A DNA stretch of 64,000 nt from Devosia sp. ZB163 (GCF_028613635.1 NZ_JAQRMY010000004.1:62001-126000), one strand, 5' to 3'. Positions 19,583 through 28,908 are shown, numbered from the stretch's first letter. Program-made: numbers and translations. Notes: generated by a model not told the origin, from the sequence alone.

Positions 19583-20416
19583 ATGAGCGTGATACCTGCC
19601 GGCCTGATGCCGCATATCAAGCGGTTCGGATGGTCCGGCGTCGTCGCGCTCGGCGTCGTCTTCGTGATGCTGGCGGGGATCAATCCCGTCACGCTGATCA
19701 GCGGCAAGGTTTCGCCGCCACCACCACCGACGTCCATCACCGGCGTGCCGACGGCATCGGCAACGGTCGAGCAGGTCGCGGCCTATCCGCCCGTCGTTGG
19801 CGGGGAGGCGGAGCTGATGTGGCGCCGGTTCTTCTGGCAGACGGCGATCCGATTTCCGCGAGTGACGCTCAAGGTGGTCGAAAACTCCAGCGGCTTCGGC
19901 TGCGGCCTCGCGGGCAAGGACCTGACGGTCATGTATTGTCCGCAGAACCGCGTGGTCTATGCCGACGCCGATGCCTATCAGCGGCTGCGGACGCGCTTCC
20001 CGCTGGGGGCCGACTACGCCATGGCCTACCTCGTGGCCGAGGCCTATGGCCACCACGTGCAGTGGGCGCTCGGGATATTCACCGACCTCGTGACGCTCCA
20101 GACGCAGAACGATCCCGACAAGGTGCGCGCCAAGGAGCTGGCCATCGACCAGCAGGGCGCCTGCTACACGGGGATGTGGACGATCACGGCGGGCATAGAC
20201 GAGCTCAATGACAATCCGGCGGTGATGGCAGCGGTGGACGCCGTCGAGGCCAATCGCGGCAACGCGATCATCAACCTGCCGCTCGGCATCGTGGTGCCGG
20301 AGGTGCTCAGCCGGGCCAGCACCGAGGCGCGCAGCACCTGGTACGGCAAGGGCTACGCCATCCCCGCGCCGGGCAGCTGCAAGCTGGACAAGATCGAGAG
20401 CGAAGGGTTGGTGTGA
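19583..20416 (+). CDS. Inactive paralogue of neutral zinc metallopeptidase (pseudoprotease)
   Basis: A 277-residue protein colinear with the gene before it: one transmembrane helix (about 16-34), a proline-rich linker, then the same domain (SSGFGCGLAGKDLTVMYCPQNRVVYAD matches SACGAA...FYCPNDKKVYID). The zinc motif has become VAEAYGHHVQ: first histidine to glutamate and catalytic glutamate to alanine, with only the last histidine kept. The second block ELQADC has become DQQGAC. Catalysis is therefore very unlikely, yet the frame, length, structural cysteines and AGGGAGAG ribosome site are intact. A binding, scaffolding or regulatory role for the active neighbour is inferred. Confidence 0.85.
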   Translation: MSVIPAGLMPHIKRFGWSGVVALGVVFVMLAGINPVTLISGKVSPPPPPTSITGVPTASATVEQVAAYPPVVGGEAELMWRRFFWQTAIRFPRVTLKVVENSSGFGCGLAGKDLTVMYCPQNRVVYADADAYQRLRTRFPLGADYAMAYLVAEAYGHHVQWALGIFTDLVTLQTQNDPDKVRAKELAIDQQGACYTGMWTITAGIDELNDNPAVMAAVDAVEANRGNAIINLPLGIVVPEVLSRASTEARSTWYGKGYAIPAPGSCKLDKIESEGLV

Positions 20417-20417
20417 G

Positions 20418-20930
20418 ATGTCCGGAAGCGTCGAAGGCCTGAGGCAGGAGCTCTTCTTCGACGACGGGACATTCCCCAACAGCCGGCTGCCGCTTCTGTT
20501 CTACGAGCAGGCGCTTAACCGGACTGCGACGAGCCCCGAGGGCATGGAAGCGCTGTTTGCCGAGAACGGCTGGCCGCCGGCGTGGCGGGCGACCATCTTC
20601 ACCTATCACCACTATCATTCGACGGCGCACGAGACGCTGGGCGTGGCACGCGGTTCGGCGCGGCTGATGCTCGGTGGACCCGAGGGGCGGACATTCGACG
20701 TCGAGCCGGGCGACGTGATCGTCATCCCGGCGGGCGTCGCCCACATGCGGATCGATTCGAGTTCGGACTTCCTCGTCGTAGGCTGCTACCCGCCGGGGCA
20801 GGCCTGGGACCTGCTGCGCGGCGAATCGGATGAACGGCCGGCCGCGGACCACAATATTGCGCGTGTTCCGATGCCCCGGACGGACCCGGTGAGCGGCCTC
20901 GAGGGACCGCTGCTGAAGCGCTGGAGCTAG
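20418..20930 (+). CDS. Cupin domain protein (YjlB-like)
   Basis: A 170-residue single-domain cupin. Motif 1 is seen in YHHYHSTAHETLGVARGSARLMLGG and motif 2 in VEPGDVIVIPAGVAHMRID, with histidines suited to metal binding. It starts 1 nt after the pseudoprotease stop, so translation is probably coupled. The YjlB family has no settled function. Its place in the peptidase operon suggests a linked role, but nothing in the sequence says which. Confidence 0.85.
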   Translation: MSGSVEGLRQELFFDDGTFPNSRLPLLFYEQALNRTATSPEGMEALFAENGWPPAWRATIFTYHHYHSTAHETLGVARGSARLMLGGPEGRTFDVEPGDVIVIPAGVAHMRIDSSSDFLVVGCYPPGQAWDLLRGESDERPAADHNIARVPMPRTDPVSGLEGPLLKRWS

Positions 20931-21152
20931 GCGCGAAACCAACGGTAACGTGGCAAATATGCCTTGGGTTCCACGTTCTTGGGCCGTTCCCGTGTACCCA
21001 AGAAATGACCAGCAAATGAACCTGAGGGAGCCGTTATCCAGCCGGTTGGCGGTCACATTCCTCCCTAGTCTTGCTCCTCGTGGACGGCACTAACGCCGCC
21101 ACCGGGGCTGGGCCACCAGCCACGACCACCTCACATGGAAGGAAAACTATCC

Positions 21153-21395
21153 ATGAAGAAGATCCTGATCACCATTGCAGCCATCGGCCTCTCCACTGCG
21201 GCTTTCGCCCAGGCAGCGCCTGTGACGTACGCCACCGTGGATACGGACACCAGCGGCGGCGTCAGCATCGCCGAGGCGCAGGTGGCTTGGCCCACTCTGA
21301 CCCAGGAAGCGTTCGACGCGGCGGACACCAACAAGGACGGCCAGCTCGACCAGGCTGAGTTCGACGCGTACGTCGCTACGCTCCCGGCCCAGTAA
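21153..21395 (+). CDS. Small secreted EF-hand protein
   Basis: An 80-residue protein with a cleavable signal peptide (MKKILITIAAIGLSTAAFAQA) and two calcium-binding loops, DTDTSGGVSIAE and DTNKDGQLDQAE, each with acidic residues at positions 1, 3, 5 and 12 or near equivalents. It is probably a periplasmic calcium sensor or buffer. A GGAAGGA site precedes the ATG at 21153. The 222-nt gap before it shows no gene. Confidence 0.88.
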   Translation: MKKILITIAAIGLSTAAFAQAAPVTYATVDTDTSGGVSIAEAQVAWPTLTQEAFDAADTNKDGQLDQAEFDAYVATLPAQ

Positions 21396-21418
21396 GCGCG
21401 GTCAGACCTGACCGATGG

Positions 21419-21443
21419 GGGCCGTCCGAAAGGGCGGCCCTTT
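21419..21443. terminator. Convergent terminator between EF-hand gene and carA
   Basis: A 9-bp stem GGGCCGTCC / GGGCGGCCC (one T-G wobble), tetraloop GAAA, then TTT. It lies between two convergent stops and may act in both directions. Confidence 0.7.
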
Positions 21444-21444
21444 G

Positions 21445-22650
21445 CTATTCGCCGGCCTTCACCTGCTCGGGCATCTGCGCCATCCCCTTCTGGGCGCGCA
21501 CCAGGTTGAGGAAGCGCGTGAAGAGGTAGTGGCTGTCGTGCGGGCCGGGGCTGGCTTCGGGGTGGTACTGCACCGAGAAGATCGGCTTGCCCTCGACCTC
21601 GAGGCCGGCATTGGAGCCATCGAACAGCGAGACGTGGGTCTGCTTGACGTTGCCCGGCAGGCTTTCGGTGTCGACCGCGAAGCCGTGGTTCATCGAGGTG
21701 ATCTCGACCTTGCCGGTGGTGAGGTCCTTGACCGGATGATTGGCGCCGTGATGGCCCTGGTGCATCTTCTCGGTCTTGCCGCCGACGGCGAGGCCGAGAA
21801 GCTGGTGACCGAGGCAGATGCCGAACATCGGCTTACCGGTCTCCATCAGGGCCTTGATGGTCGGGACGGCATACTTGCCGGTGGCGGCCGGATCGCCCGG
21901 ACCGTTGGAGAGGAAGATCGCGTCGGGGTTGTGCGAGAGCACGTCCTTGGCCGTCGCCGTGGCGGGCACGACGGTGACCTTGGCGCCCTGGTCGGCAAGC
22001 TGGCGCAGGATGTTGCGCTTGGCGCCGTAGTCGATGGCGACGACGTGGAACTCGGGATTCTCGAGTCGACCGTAGCCGCCCGTGCGCGTCCACGAGGTCT
22101 GGTCCCAGTGGTAGGTCTGGGCGGTCGTCACTTCCTTGGCGAGGTCGAGGCCCTCGAGGCCGGGGAAGGCCTTGAGTTCGGCAATCATGGACGGCTCGTG
22201 GAAATAGCCGTCGGGAGCATGGGCGATGACGCCGTTGGGCATGCCCTTCTCGCGGATACGGGCCGTCAGGGCGCGGGTGTCGACGCCGGCGATGCCGATG
22301 ATGTTGCGCTTCTTCAGCCAGGCATCGAGCTTTTCGACGGCCCGGTAGTTGGACGGGTTGGTGATGTCGGCGCGGAGCACGCAGCCGCGGATGCCCGAGA
22401 GTGCGGCCATGTTGACCGTCTCGATATCCTCGTCGTTGGTGCCGACGTTGCCGATATGCGGGAAGGTGAAGGTGATGATCTGGCCGGCGTAGGAGGGATC
22501 GGTGAGGATCTCCTGGTAGCCGGTCATCGCCGTATTGAAGCAGACCTCGCCAGCCGAGTGGCCGATGGCGCCGATACCGTGGCCCTCGAGGCGGGTGCCG
22601 TCGTCGAGCAGCAGGAGGGCGGTCGCGGGCTTTTGCTGCCAGCCGGTCAT
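21445..22650 (-). CDS. carA: Carbamoyl-phosphate synthase small subunit
   Basis: A 401-residue glutaminase subunit that feeds ammonia to CarB for arginine and pyrimidine synthesis. The N-terminal domain has LLLDDGTRLEGHGIG and MTGYQEILTDPSYAGQIITFT. The class-I amidotransferase domain has the nucleophile Cys in FGICLGHQLLGLA and the catalytic HPE triad in VQYHPEASPGP. It is full length and intact. carB is not in the window. It is divergent from the VOC / yqeY pair. Confidence 0.97.
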   Translation of the reverse strand: MTGWQQKPATALLLLDDGTRLEGHGIGAIGHSAGEVCFNTAMTGYQEILTDPSYAGQIITFTFPHIGNVGTNDEDIETVNMAALSGIRGCVLRADITNPSNYRAVEKLDAWLKKRNIIGIAGVDTRALTARIREKGMPNGVIAHAPDGYFHEPSMIAELKAFPGLEGLDLAKEVTTAQTYHWDQTSWTRTGGYGRLENPEFHVVAIDYGAKRNILRQLADQGAKVTVVPATATAKDVLSHNPDAIFLSNGPGDPAATGKYAVPTIKALMETGKPMFGICLGHQLLGLAVGGKTEKMHQGHHGANHPVKDLTTGKVEITSMNHGFAVDTESLPGNVKQTHVSLFDGSNAGLEVEGKPIFSVQYHPEASPGPHDSHYLFTRFLNLVRAQKGMAQMPEQVKAGE

Positions 22651-22782
22651 GGCGGGGCTCCAAAGGTTCTGGTCGGTGTCGGTTGAGGCCCCTCCTTAGT
22701 TGGGGGGCCGTCGGAGCGCAAGTGGCGCACCGGCATTATTGCGCTATATGGGGTGCGGCAAAGAGGGGACAAGGCAAGCATC

Positions 22783-23151
22783 ATGGCTGCGATTGACCGT
22801 GAGATTGGCGGAGTTTTCGTACCGGTGAGCGACATCGAAAGATCGCGCGACTGGTACCGGGCGTTTTTCGGGCTCGAGCCTGGCGGCGAGATCCTGTTCG
22901 GGCATATCCATGTGGTGCCGATGGCGGCCGGCAGCGGGCTGGTGCTCGACAGCAAAGACTACATCGGGCCGCATGACAGGAAGCCGGCCTTCCACTTCAA
23001 CACTTCCGACATCCAGGCGGCGCGCGAGCATGCCATCCAGCGGGGCGCTGCCGAGGTCGGGCCGGTCACCGATGGCGTGTTTTTCACGTTCAAGGACCCG
23101 GACGGAAATCTCATGATGGTGGCCGACGTGCCGCCCGCACCAAGGAGTTAG
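22783..23151 (+). CDS. VOC (glyoxalase/bleomycin-resistance fold) protein
   Basis: A 122-residue single vicinal-oxygen-chelate domain: VFVPVSDIERSRDWYRAFFGL, FHFNTSDIQAAREHAIQRGA and FFTFKDPDGNLMMVAD. The enzyme activity cannot be told from the fold; members act as dioxygenases, isomerases or drug-binding proteins. It starts at ATG 22783 and ends 3 nt before yqeY, so the two are probably one operon. Confidence 0.85.
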   Translation: MAAIDREIGGVFVPVSDIERSRDWYRAFFGLEPGGEILFGHIHVVPMAAGSGLVLDSKDYIGPHDRKPAFHFNTSDIQAAREHAIQRGAAEVGPVTDGVFFTFKDPDGNLMMVADVPPAPRS

Positions 23152-23154
23152 TGA

Positions 23155-23607
23155 ATGCGCGAGCTGATCAGCGAAGGTTACAAGACGGCGCTGAAGGCCG
23201 GCGACAAGCGGCGCACGGCGACGTTGCGTGCGGTCATTGCGGCGATCAAGGACAAGGACATCGAGGCCCGCGGCACGGGCAAGGGACCGCTGAGCGACCC
23301 GGACCTGCTCGCGCTGCTGCAGAAGATGGTGAAGCAGCGCGAGGAATCGCTGGGCATCTACGAGAAGGCGGGCCGCGAGGACCTCGCCACCGTCGAGCGC
23401 GAGGAGATCGCCATTCTCGGCGAGTTCCTGCCCAAGGGGCTGAGCGAAGCCGAACTCGAGGCGGCGATCGCCGACGCCATCGGCAAGACCGGCGCGCAGG
23501 GCGGCAAGGACATGGGCAAGGTGATCGCCTCGCTCAAGGCCGAGTACGCCGGCCAGATCGATTTCGGCAAGGCTTCGGCCAGGATCAAGGCGGCGCTGGG
23601 GAGCTAG
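23155..23607 (+). CDS. GatB/YqeY domain protein
   Basis: A 150-residue helical protein of the YqeY family (LRAVIAAIKDKDIEARG, VKQREESLGIYEKAGR, EREEIAILGEFLPKGLSE, GKDMGKVIASLK). Related to the tail domain of GatB, it is thought to act on tRNA, but its role is not established. In Alphaproteobacteria it commonly lies between carA and dnaG, as here. Its TAG shares CTAG with the convergent MFS gene. Confidence 0.93.
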   Translation: MRELISEGYKTALKAGDKRRTATLRAVIAAIKDKDIEARGTGKGPLSDPDLLALLQKMVKQREESLGIYEKAGREDLATVEREEIAILGEFLPKGLSEAELEAAIADAIGKTGAQGGKDMGKVIASLKAEYAGQIDFGKASARIKAALGS

Positions 23608-24773
23608 GCGCTCGCCAGCGACAGTTGCCGGCGCTCCAGCAAGAACGACAGGGTCGCCGTTGCAGCAGCCAGCAGGCTCGTGATCACGCCCACGGCGGGG
23701 AGGTCGGCATAGCGGATGCCGCTCGTCAGCAGGATGGCGCCGATGCCCGCGCCGGCCGCGATCCCGATGTTGAACGCCGTCGAGATCAGCGCAGAGGCAA
23801 GGTTGGGAGCTGAATGGGCAGCCGCGATGACGCGCGTCTGCAGCGGCGTCGAGAAGGCGAAGCCGAGGATCGACGAGATCAGTAGGTTCACCGTCATCCA
23901 CACCTTGTCGTGCATGGCGAACAGCATGGTGAAGTAGAACAGCGCCTGCAGCAGCAGCACCGTGATCAGCGTGGGCATCGGCTTCCAGTCGGTGCCGCGA
24001 CCACCCAGGTAGATGCCGAGCACCGAGCCGAGACCGCCGATCAGCAGATAGAACGGCACGATCGAGGGCGAGAGGCCGGTGACCTGCTCCATGATCGGCA
24101 CCTGATAGGTGCCGAAGGTGAGCGCGCCGACCATCACGAAGGTGATCGTCAGGTACGACAGCCAGACCTGCTGGTGGCGCAACTCGCGAACCTGCTCGCC
24201 GAGGCTGGGGGCGTTCTCGCCGGGTGCGCCGGTCCTGGGGACGCGCAGGATCAGGACGACGGCAGCAATTGCACCCAGCACAGCGACAGTGATGAAGGTT
24301 GCGCGCCAGCCGAAGTGCAGGCCGATGGCGCTGCCGCCCGGCAGGCCGAGCAGGTTGGCGACGGTGATGCCGCTGATGAAAAGCGAGAAGGCGCCGCCAC
24401 GGCGCTCGGGCGGAACGAGGTTGGCGACGAGGACATTGCCGGCCCCGAAGAAAGCACCGTGGGCGATCGAAGAGAGCAGGCGTGCCGCGAGCAGCAACCC
24501 ATAGTCGGGCGCGAATGCGCAGAGGACCTGCGAGACGGTGAAGAGCACCATCACGCCGATCAGCACACTGCGCTGCGAATAGCGGGACGTCAGGACCGTG
24601 AGGATGGGCCCTCCGATGGCGACGCCTGCCGCATAGGCCGTGACGAGCAGGCCGGCAGTGGGAATCGAGACGGCGAGATCCTCAGCGAGGGGAGGCAGGA
24701 TGCCCGAGATGACGAACTCGGCCGAGCCAACGGCAAAGGCGGCAAGCGCCAGAGCGTAAATTGCGAGTGGCAT
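23604..24773 (-). CDS. MFS transporter (sugar-efflux / drug-resistance type)
   Basis: A 389-residue permease with 12 hydrophobic segments. It opens with ALALAAFAVGSAEFVISGILPPLAEDL, a signature of the AraJ/YdhP/PbuE-like exporter group, with SRYSQRSVLIG after helix 2 and the antiporter-type GAFFGAGNVLVANLVPPERRGGA. The start at 24773 (MPLAIYAL) fits better than 24833. The substrate may be purines, sugars or drugs. Confidence 0.9.
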   Translation of the reverse strand: MPLAIYALALAAFAVGSAEFVISGILPPLAEDLAVSIPTAGLLVTAYAAGVAIGGPILTVLTSRYSQRSVLIGVMVLFTVSQVLCAFAPDYGLLLAARLLSSIAHGAFFGAGNVLVANLVPPERRGGAFSLFISGITVANLLGLPGGSAIGLHFGWRATFITVAVLGAIAAVVLILRVPRTGAPGENAPSLGEQVRELRHQQVWLSYLTITFVMVGALTFGTYQVPIMEQVTGLSPSIVPFYLLIGGLGSVLGIYLGGRGTDWKPMPTLITVLLLQALFYFTMLFAMHDKVWMTVNLLISSILGFAFSTPLQTRVIAAAHSAPNLASALISTAFNIGIAAGAGIGAILLTSGIRYADLPAVGVITSLLAAATATLSFLLERRQLSLASA

Positions 24774-24928
24774 CGGAAAAGCCTCAAAACATGATTGGGC
24801 GTGGGTAAGATCACTTCTCCAGTGCCGACGCAAGTTCGGTGCATAAGGCTGCGGCGGCCCGGAACGGGTTTGGCGGCGCGTGAAAATCGGCTAACCTCAA
24901 GTCAGGCAATGACATTGGAGGCGGACCG

Positions 24929-25501
24929 ATGGCGATCTCGAGCGACACGCGCAGGCGCTGGGCATGGATCACAGGGCTGAGGGGCCTGCTGATGCTGCTC
25001 GCCGGCATTTATGCGATCATCTTCCCGTCGCAGGCGCTCGTGGTGCTGGTCCTGTTCGGCGGCGCTTTGTTGCTGGTCGATGGCGTGCTGGGGCTGTGGA
25101 GCCTGACCTTCGGTGGTGCGAAGACCGGCAACTACTGGTTCGACGTGGTGCGCAATGCACTGGCGATCATCACGGGCGTGCTGATCCTCATATCGCCGTT
25201 CGTTGCCACACTGCTGACAGCGACCTTCCTCGTCTACCTCGTCGCGTTCCAGTCGATCTTCGTGGGCGTGATGGAGATCTGGGTGATCGTCCGCGAGCGC
25301 GAGCACTACGCCAAGATCTGGCCGGTGCTGCTGTCGGGCGTGGCCTATGTGGTGTTCGGCGTGGCGCTGCTGTTCTTCCCGATGACGGCGGCCTGGGTGT
25401 TCGTGATCCTGGGCGGAATCCTCGCCATCATCTTCGCCATCGGCCTCTTCGGGCTGGCATGGCGGATGTATCAGAGCGCGAAGGGCGCGCCGAAAGCCTG
25501 A
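24929..25501 (+). CDS. HdeD family membrane protein
   Basis: A 190-residue inner-membrane protein with six hydrophobic helices in three similar pairs (LLMLLAGIYAIIFPSQALVVLVLFGGALLLVDG, then NALAIITGVLILISPF). This is the HdeD / DUF308 pattern linked in enterobacteria to acid resistance at high cell density. Its function outside enterics is unknown. The acetyltransferase gene follows 11 nt later. Confidence 0.88.
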   Translation: MAISSDTRRRWAWITGLRGLLMLLAGIYAIIFPSQALVVLVLFGGALLLVDGVLGLWSLTFGGAKTGNYWFDVVRNALAIITGVLILISPFVATLLTATFLVYLVAFQSIFVGVMEIWVIVREREHYAKIWPVLLSGVAYVVFGVALLFFPMTAAWVFVILGGILAIIFAIGLFGLAWRMYQSAKGAPKA

Positions 25502-25512
25502 GCCGATCCGCG

Positions 25513-25980
25513 ATGGCGTCCGCCATTACCTTCCACAGGCTGTCCGACGTGCCCTCAGAGCATTGGGTGCGACTGCTCAATGATCCGGATGTGCGCCGAC
25601 ACATGCCGCTCGCCGGGGGCGAGTGGCAGGAGGGTCAGGCGCGCGACTGGGCAGCAAGCAAGGACGCGCAGTGGGACGCGAACGGCTACGGTCCGTGGGC
25701 CATCCGCATCGATGGGGATTTTGCCGGCTGGGGCGGCTTCCAGGAGGAAGGCGACGAGGCCGACCTCGGCCTGGTACTCCTCCCTGGATTCTGGGGGCAC
25801 GGCGCGCGCATCTTCGGTGAGCTGGTGCGGCGCGCCCGCGAGATGAAGCTCAGCAATGTCACGATCATGCTGCCTCCGAGCCGCGTGCGGATGAAGGGCC
25901 TCGCACGACTGGGGTTCGTACCGGCGGGCGAGGTCGAATACGATGGACAGCGGTTCGTGAAGTTCAGGCTCAACGGCTAG
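25513..25980 (+). CDS. GNAT family N-acetyltransferase (RimJ-like)
   Basis: A 155-residue acetyltransferase resembling the RimJ/RimL-type subgroup: PSEHWVRLLNDPDVRRHMPL at the start, WAIRIDGDFAGWGGFQ, then a short acetyl-CoA loop GFWGHGARIFGEL and a C-terminal LARLGFVPAGEVEYDGQRFVKF. It starts at ATG 25513, 11 nt after hdeD, and overlaps the convergent yihY gene end by 11 nt. The acceptor is unknown. Confidence 0.85.
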   Translation: MASAITFHRLSDVPSEHWVRLLNDPDVRRHMPLAGGEWQEGQARDWAASKDAQWDANGYGPWAIRIDGDFAGWGGFQEEGDEADLGLVLLPGFWGHGARIFGELVRRAREMKLSNVTIMLPPSRVRMKGLARLGFVPAGEVEYDGQRFVKFRLNG

Positions 25981-26836
25981 CGGTGGTCGCCCGCTCGATC
26001 TCGGTGTTGAACACAGCGCCGAGCACGAGGATCTGGGCCGAGTTGTAGAGCCACAGCAGCAGGACCACCGCGGCGGAAACGGAGCCGAAGGTGGCTTCGT
26101 AGTTGCCCCAGTTCTCGACATAGATCGAGAAGACGGCGCCCGCGAGCAACCACAGCAGCGAGGCTAGGATTGCGCCCGGCCAGATGTAGCGGAACTTGCG
26201 CGGATGCCGGTCGGGCCCCCACCGGTAGAGCGCGGCGAGGACGCCGATGGTCAGCACGAAGAGGACCGGCCAGCGCAGCACCAGGACGAGGACCTCCTCC
26301 CCGGAGGGCCAGGGGAGGAGCGCGGGGAGGCCCGCCACGGCGAGCAGGGCGAGCACGACGAAGATGGCGCCGGCGATGCTTAGCCCGATTGCGTAGAGCA
26401 GTGCCTTGAAGAAGCTGCGCCGCGGCTTCTCCCCGCGGATGCGCGACATGGCGTAGAGCAGCGCATCGACGCCACGAGAGCCGCTCCACAGGGCGAAGGG
26501 CACGGTGATCAGCAGGCCCAAGCCCAGGGTCGCCGGAGGCTGTGAAGCGAGCATGTCGAGTTGCTCGGCGACGATGTTCCGCGCCATCTCCGGGATCACG
26601 TAGCCGACGCTGTCGATCGTGTCGGCGACCATCTGGCGATTGGCGACGATGCCGTAGATCAGCGCGATCGTGGCAATGGCGGGAAAAAAGGACAGGAAGC
26701 CGAAGAACGCCACCGCCGCGCAGCGGGGCGCGTTGTCGGGATCGAGGAAGAACGACCTGAAGGTCGCCAACATGATGCCCTTCCACCTGTCGAAGGCGTG
26801 AGGACGCTCAGTGGTAGCGGCCGGGCTGGATGCCAT
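25970..26836 (-). CDS. YihY/virulence factor BrkB family membrane protein
   Basis: A 288-residue membrane protein with six hydrophobic segments and the family landmarks AVAFFGFLSFFPAIATIALIYG, RNIVAEQLDML and the C-terminal VSAAVVLLLWLYNSAQILVLGAVFNTEIER. Earlier labelled ribonuclease BN in error, this family is now seen as a putative transporter of unknown cargo. It is full length, and divergent from dnaG across 137 nt. Confidence 0.92.
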   Translation of the reverse strand: MASSPAATTERPHAFDRWKGIMLATFRSFFLDPDNAPRCAAVAFFGFLSFFPAIATIALIYGIVANRQMVADTIDSVGYVIPEMARNIVAEQLDMLASQPPATLGLGLLITVPFALWSGSRGVDALLYAMSRIRGEKPRRSFFKALLYAIGLSIAGAIFVVLALLAVAGLPALLPWPSGEEVLVLVLRWPVLFVLTIGVLAALYRWGPDRHPRKFRYIWPGAILASLLWLLAGAVFSIYVENWGNYEATFGSVSAAVVLLLWLYNSAQILVLGAVFNTEIERATTASR

Positions 26837-26973
26837 TGGACGGACCCGTGGAGGCTGTCGTTGCTCAACGATGTCGAGCGATGCTGGTTGCCCAGCATGC
26901 TTCCCGTGACGCCATTAGCTGTGTAGGGATAGGACGGGCTCGCGGACTGACGGCCCGCCTCAAGATTGTTCCG

Positions 26974-28908
26974 ATGCGCTTTTCCGACGGCTTCCTCGAT
27001 GAGATCCGGCAGCGCCTGCCGATTTCGCAGGTGGTGGGCGAGCACGTCATCTGGGACAAGCGCAAGAGCCAGCCGCAGCGCGGCGACATGTGGGCCTGCT
27101 GCCCGTTCCATGGCGAGAAGAGCCCGAGCTTTCACGCCGATGACCGGCGCGGCATCTACCACTGTTTCGGCTGCGGAGTATCCGGTGACCACTTCCGGTT
27201 CCTGACCGAGAAGGCGGGGATGAGTTTCCCCGAGGCGGTGGAGAAGCTCGCGGGCATGGCCGGCGTGCCGATGCCGGCGCGGGACGAGCGCGAGGAGCGG
27301 CGGCAGGAAGCACGGCGTTCGCTCTACGACGTGATGGAGATCGCGACCCAGTATTTCGAGGCGGCCCTGAGCCACAATATCGGCGCGCGGGCTCGCGGCT
27401 ATCTGCACGAGCGCGGCGTGAGCGCGGCGTCGCAGACGCGATTCCGGCTGGGCTATGCCCCCGACAGCGCCAATGGCCTCAAGGAGCATCTCGCCTCCAA
27501 CGGCGTGTCGGCGCAGGAGATGGTCGATACGGGGTTGGTCGTGGTGCGCGAGGACTCGCCGCTCCCCTACGATCGCTTCCGCAACCGGGTGATGTTTCCG
27601 ATCACCGATTTTCGCGGCAAGGTCATCGCGTTCGGCGGACGGGCGCTCTCGCCGGACGTACCGGCCAAGTACCTCAACTCGCCGGAGACCGAGCTCTTCA
27701 AGAAGCGGCTCAACCTCTACAATGGGCAGACGGCTCGCGAGGCGGCGCGGTCGGGCAAGCAGGTCATCGTGGTCGAGGGCTATCTCGACGTGATCGCGGC
27801 GGTGACGGCGGGCTTCGATGGAACGGTGGCGCCGATGGGCACCGCGCTGACCGAAGAGCACCTGCAACTGCTCTGGCGGATGAGCGACGCACCGATCCTC
27901 TGTTTCGACGGGGACGCGGCGGGCCAACGCGCCGCTGCGAAGACGACCGACCTGGTGCTGCCGCATCTTCAGCCGGGTCGCACCGTCAGGATCGCCACGT
28001 TGCCGGAGGGGCAGGACCCGGACGACCTGATCAAGGCCCAGGGCAGGGGCGCCTTCGCCGAGGTGATCGACCGGGCGCGTTCGTTGTCCGACGTGATCTG
28101 GAGCATCGAGACGGGCGGCATCGTGCCGGAGACGCCGGAGGCGCGTGCTGCGCTCGAGGCGCGGCTCAAGGCGCGCGCCGGCGCCATCGGTGATCAGTCG
28201 GTCAAGCGGCACTACATGCAGGCCTTCGACGAGAAGCTGCAGGCGTTCTTCGCACCCGTGCGGCAGCAGCGCTGGGAAGGGCGCGGCGGCAACCAGCAGC
28301 GCGGAGGGCGTGGGGGGAACTCGTTCGCCGGTCGCGGCAGTCCGCGCGTCGTGGTGTCGGATACGCTGCGGAACTCGCGGCTGCTGAAGCCGGGCAGGGG
28401 GCTCGACGCCACCCCGCGCGAGGCGGCGATCCTGATGACGCTCGTCAACCATCCGGCGCTTGCCGACAGCCGGCTCGAATCACTTGCGTCGCTCGAGCTC
28501 TCTTCGCCGACCTCGCGGAACCTTCTGGGCGCGTTGCTGGACCTCGTGACGCGCGACCACGATATTTCGGCGGAGGCGCTGAGGGCGGCTCTGGGCGCCC
28601 GCGGCTATGGCGAGCCGATCGACAAAATGCAGGATCTGCTGGCGCGTCAGGGGGTTTGGCAGACCGGATCGGAGATCGCCGATCCCGACGCCGAGATCGG
28701 ATTAGCGCATGCCCTGGCCTTGCATTACAAATCTGTTGAGCTAAATAAGGCCCTGAAGGCAGCCGAATTGGCGCTGGGCGACGACCCGAGCGAGGAAACA
28801 TTCGAACGGCTGCGGGACATCCAGAACCAGATCACCACCGTCGATGGCACAGAGGCATTGATCGAAGGGTTTGGTTCGTTATCGGGGCGCGCGACACGGA
28901 GCTTTTAG
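26974..28908 (+). CDS. dnaG: DNA primase
   Basis: A 644-residue primase that makes RNA primers at the replication fork with DnaB helicase. The N-terminal CHC2 zinc finger is complete (CCPFHGEKSPSFH with IYHCFGCG). The TOPRIM catalytic core has VIVVEGYLDVIAA and FDGDAAGQRAA. A glycine/arginine-rich linker (RGGNQQRGGRGG, about 430-450) leads to the helicase-binding C-terminal domain. The start at 26974 (MRFSDGF) is chosen; the open frame continues upstream without conservation. rpoD follows after 174 nt, with no rpsU, as usual for the class. Confidence 0.97.
   Translation: MRFSDGFLDEIRQRLPISQVVGEHVIWDKRKSQPQRGDMWACCPFHGEKSPSFHADDRRGIYHCFGCGVSGDHFRFLTEKAGMSFPEAVEKLAGMAGVPMPARDEREERRQEARRSLYDVMEIATQYFEAALSHNIGARARGYLHERGVSAASQTRFRLGYAPDSANGLKEHLASNGVSAQEMVDTGLVVVREDSPLPYDRFRNRVMFPITDFRGKVIAFGGRALSPDVPAKYLNSPETELFKKRLNLYNGQTAREAARSGKQVIVVEGYLDVIAAVTAGFDGTVAPMGTALTEEHLQLLWRMSDAPILCFDGDAAGQRAAAKTTDLVLPHLQPGRTVRIATLPEGQDPDDLIKAQGRGAFAEVIDRARSLSDVIWSIETGGIVPETPEARAALEARLKARAGAIGDQSVKRHYMQAFDEKLQAFFAPVRQQRWEGRGGNQQRGGRGGNSFAGRGSPRVVVSDTLRNSRLLKPGRGLDATPREAAILMTLVNHPALADSRLESLASLELSSPTSRNLLGALLDLVTRDHDISAEALRAALGARGYGEPIDKMQDLLARQGVWQTGSEIADPDAEIGLAHALALHYKSVELNKALKAAELALGDDPSEETFERLRDIQNQITTVDGTEALIEGFGSLSGRATRSF

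Noticed and set aside
21415-22686. A 423-residue plus-strand frame opposite carA
   Set aside because: carA is intact on the other strand, and this frame has no family likeness.
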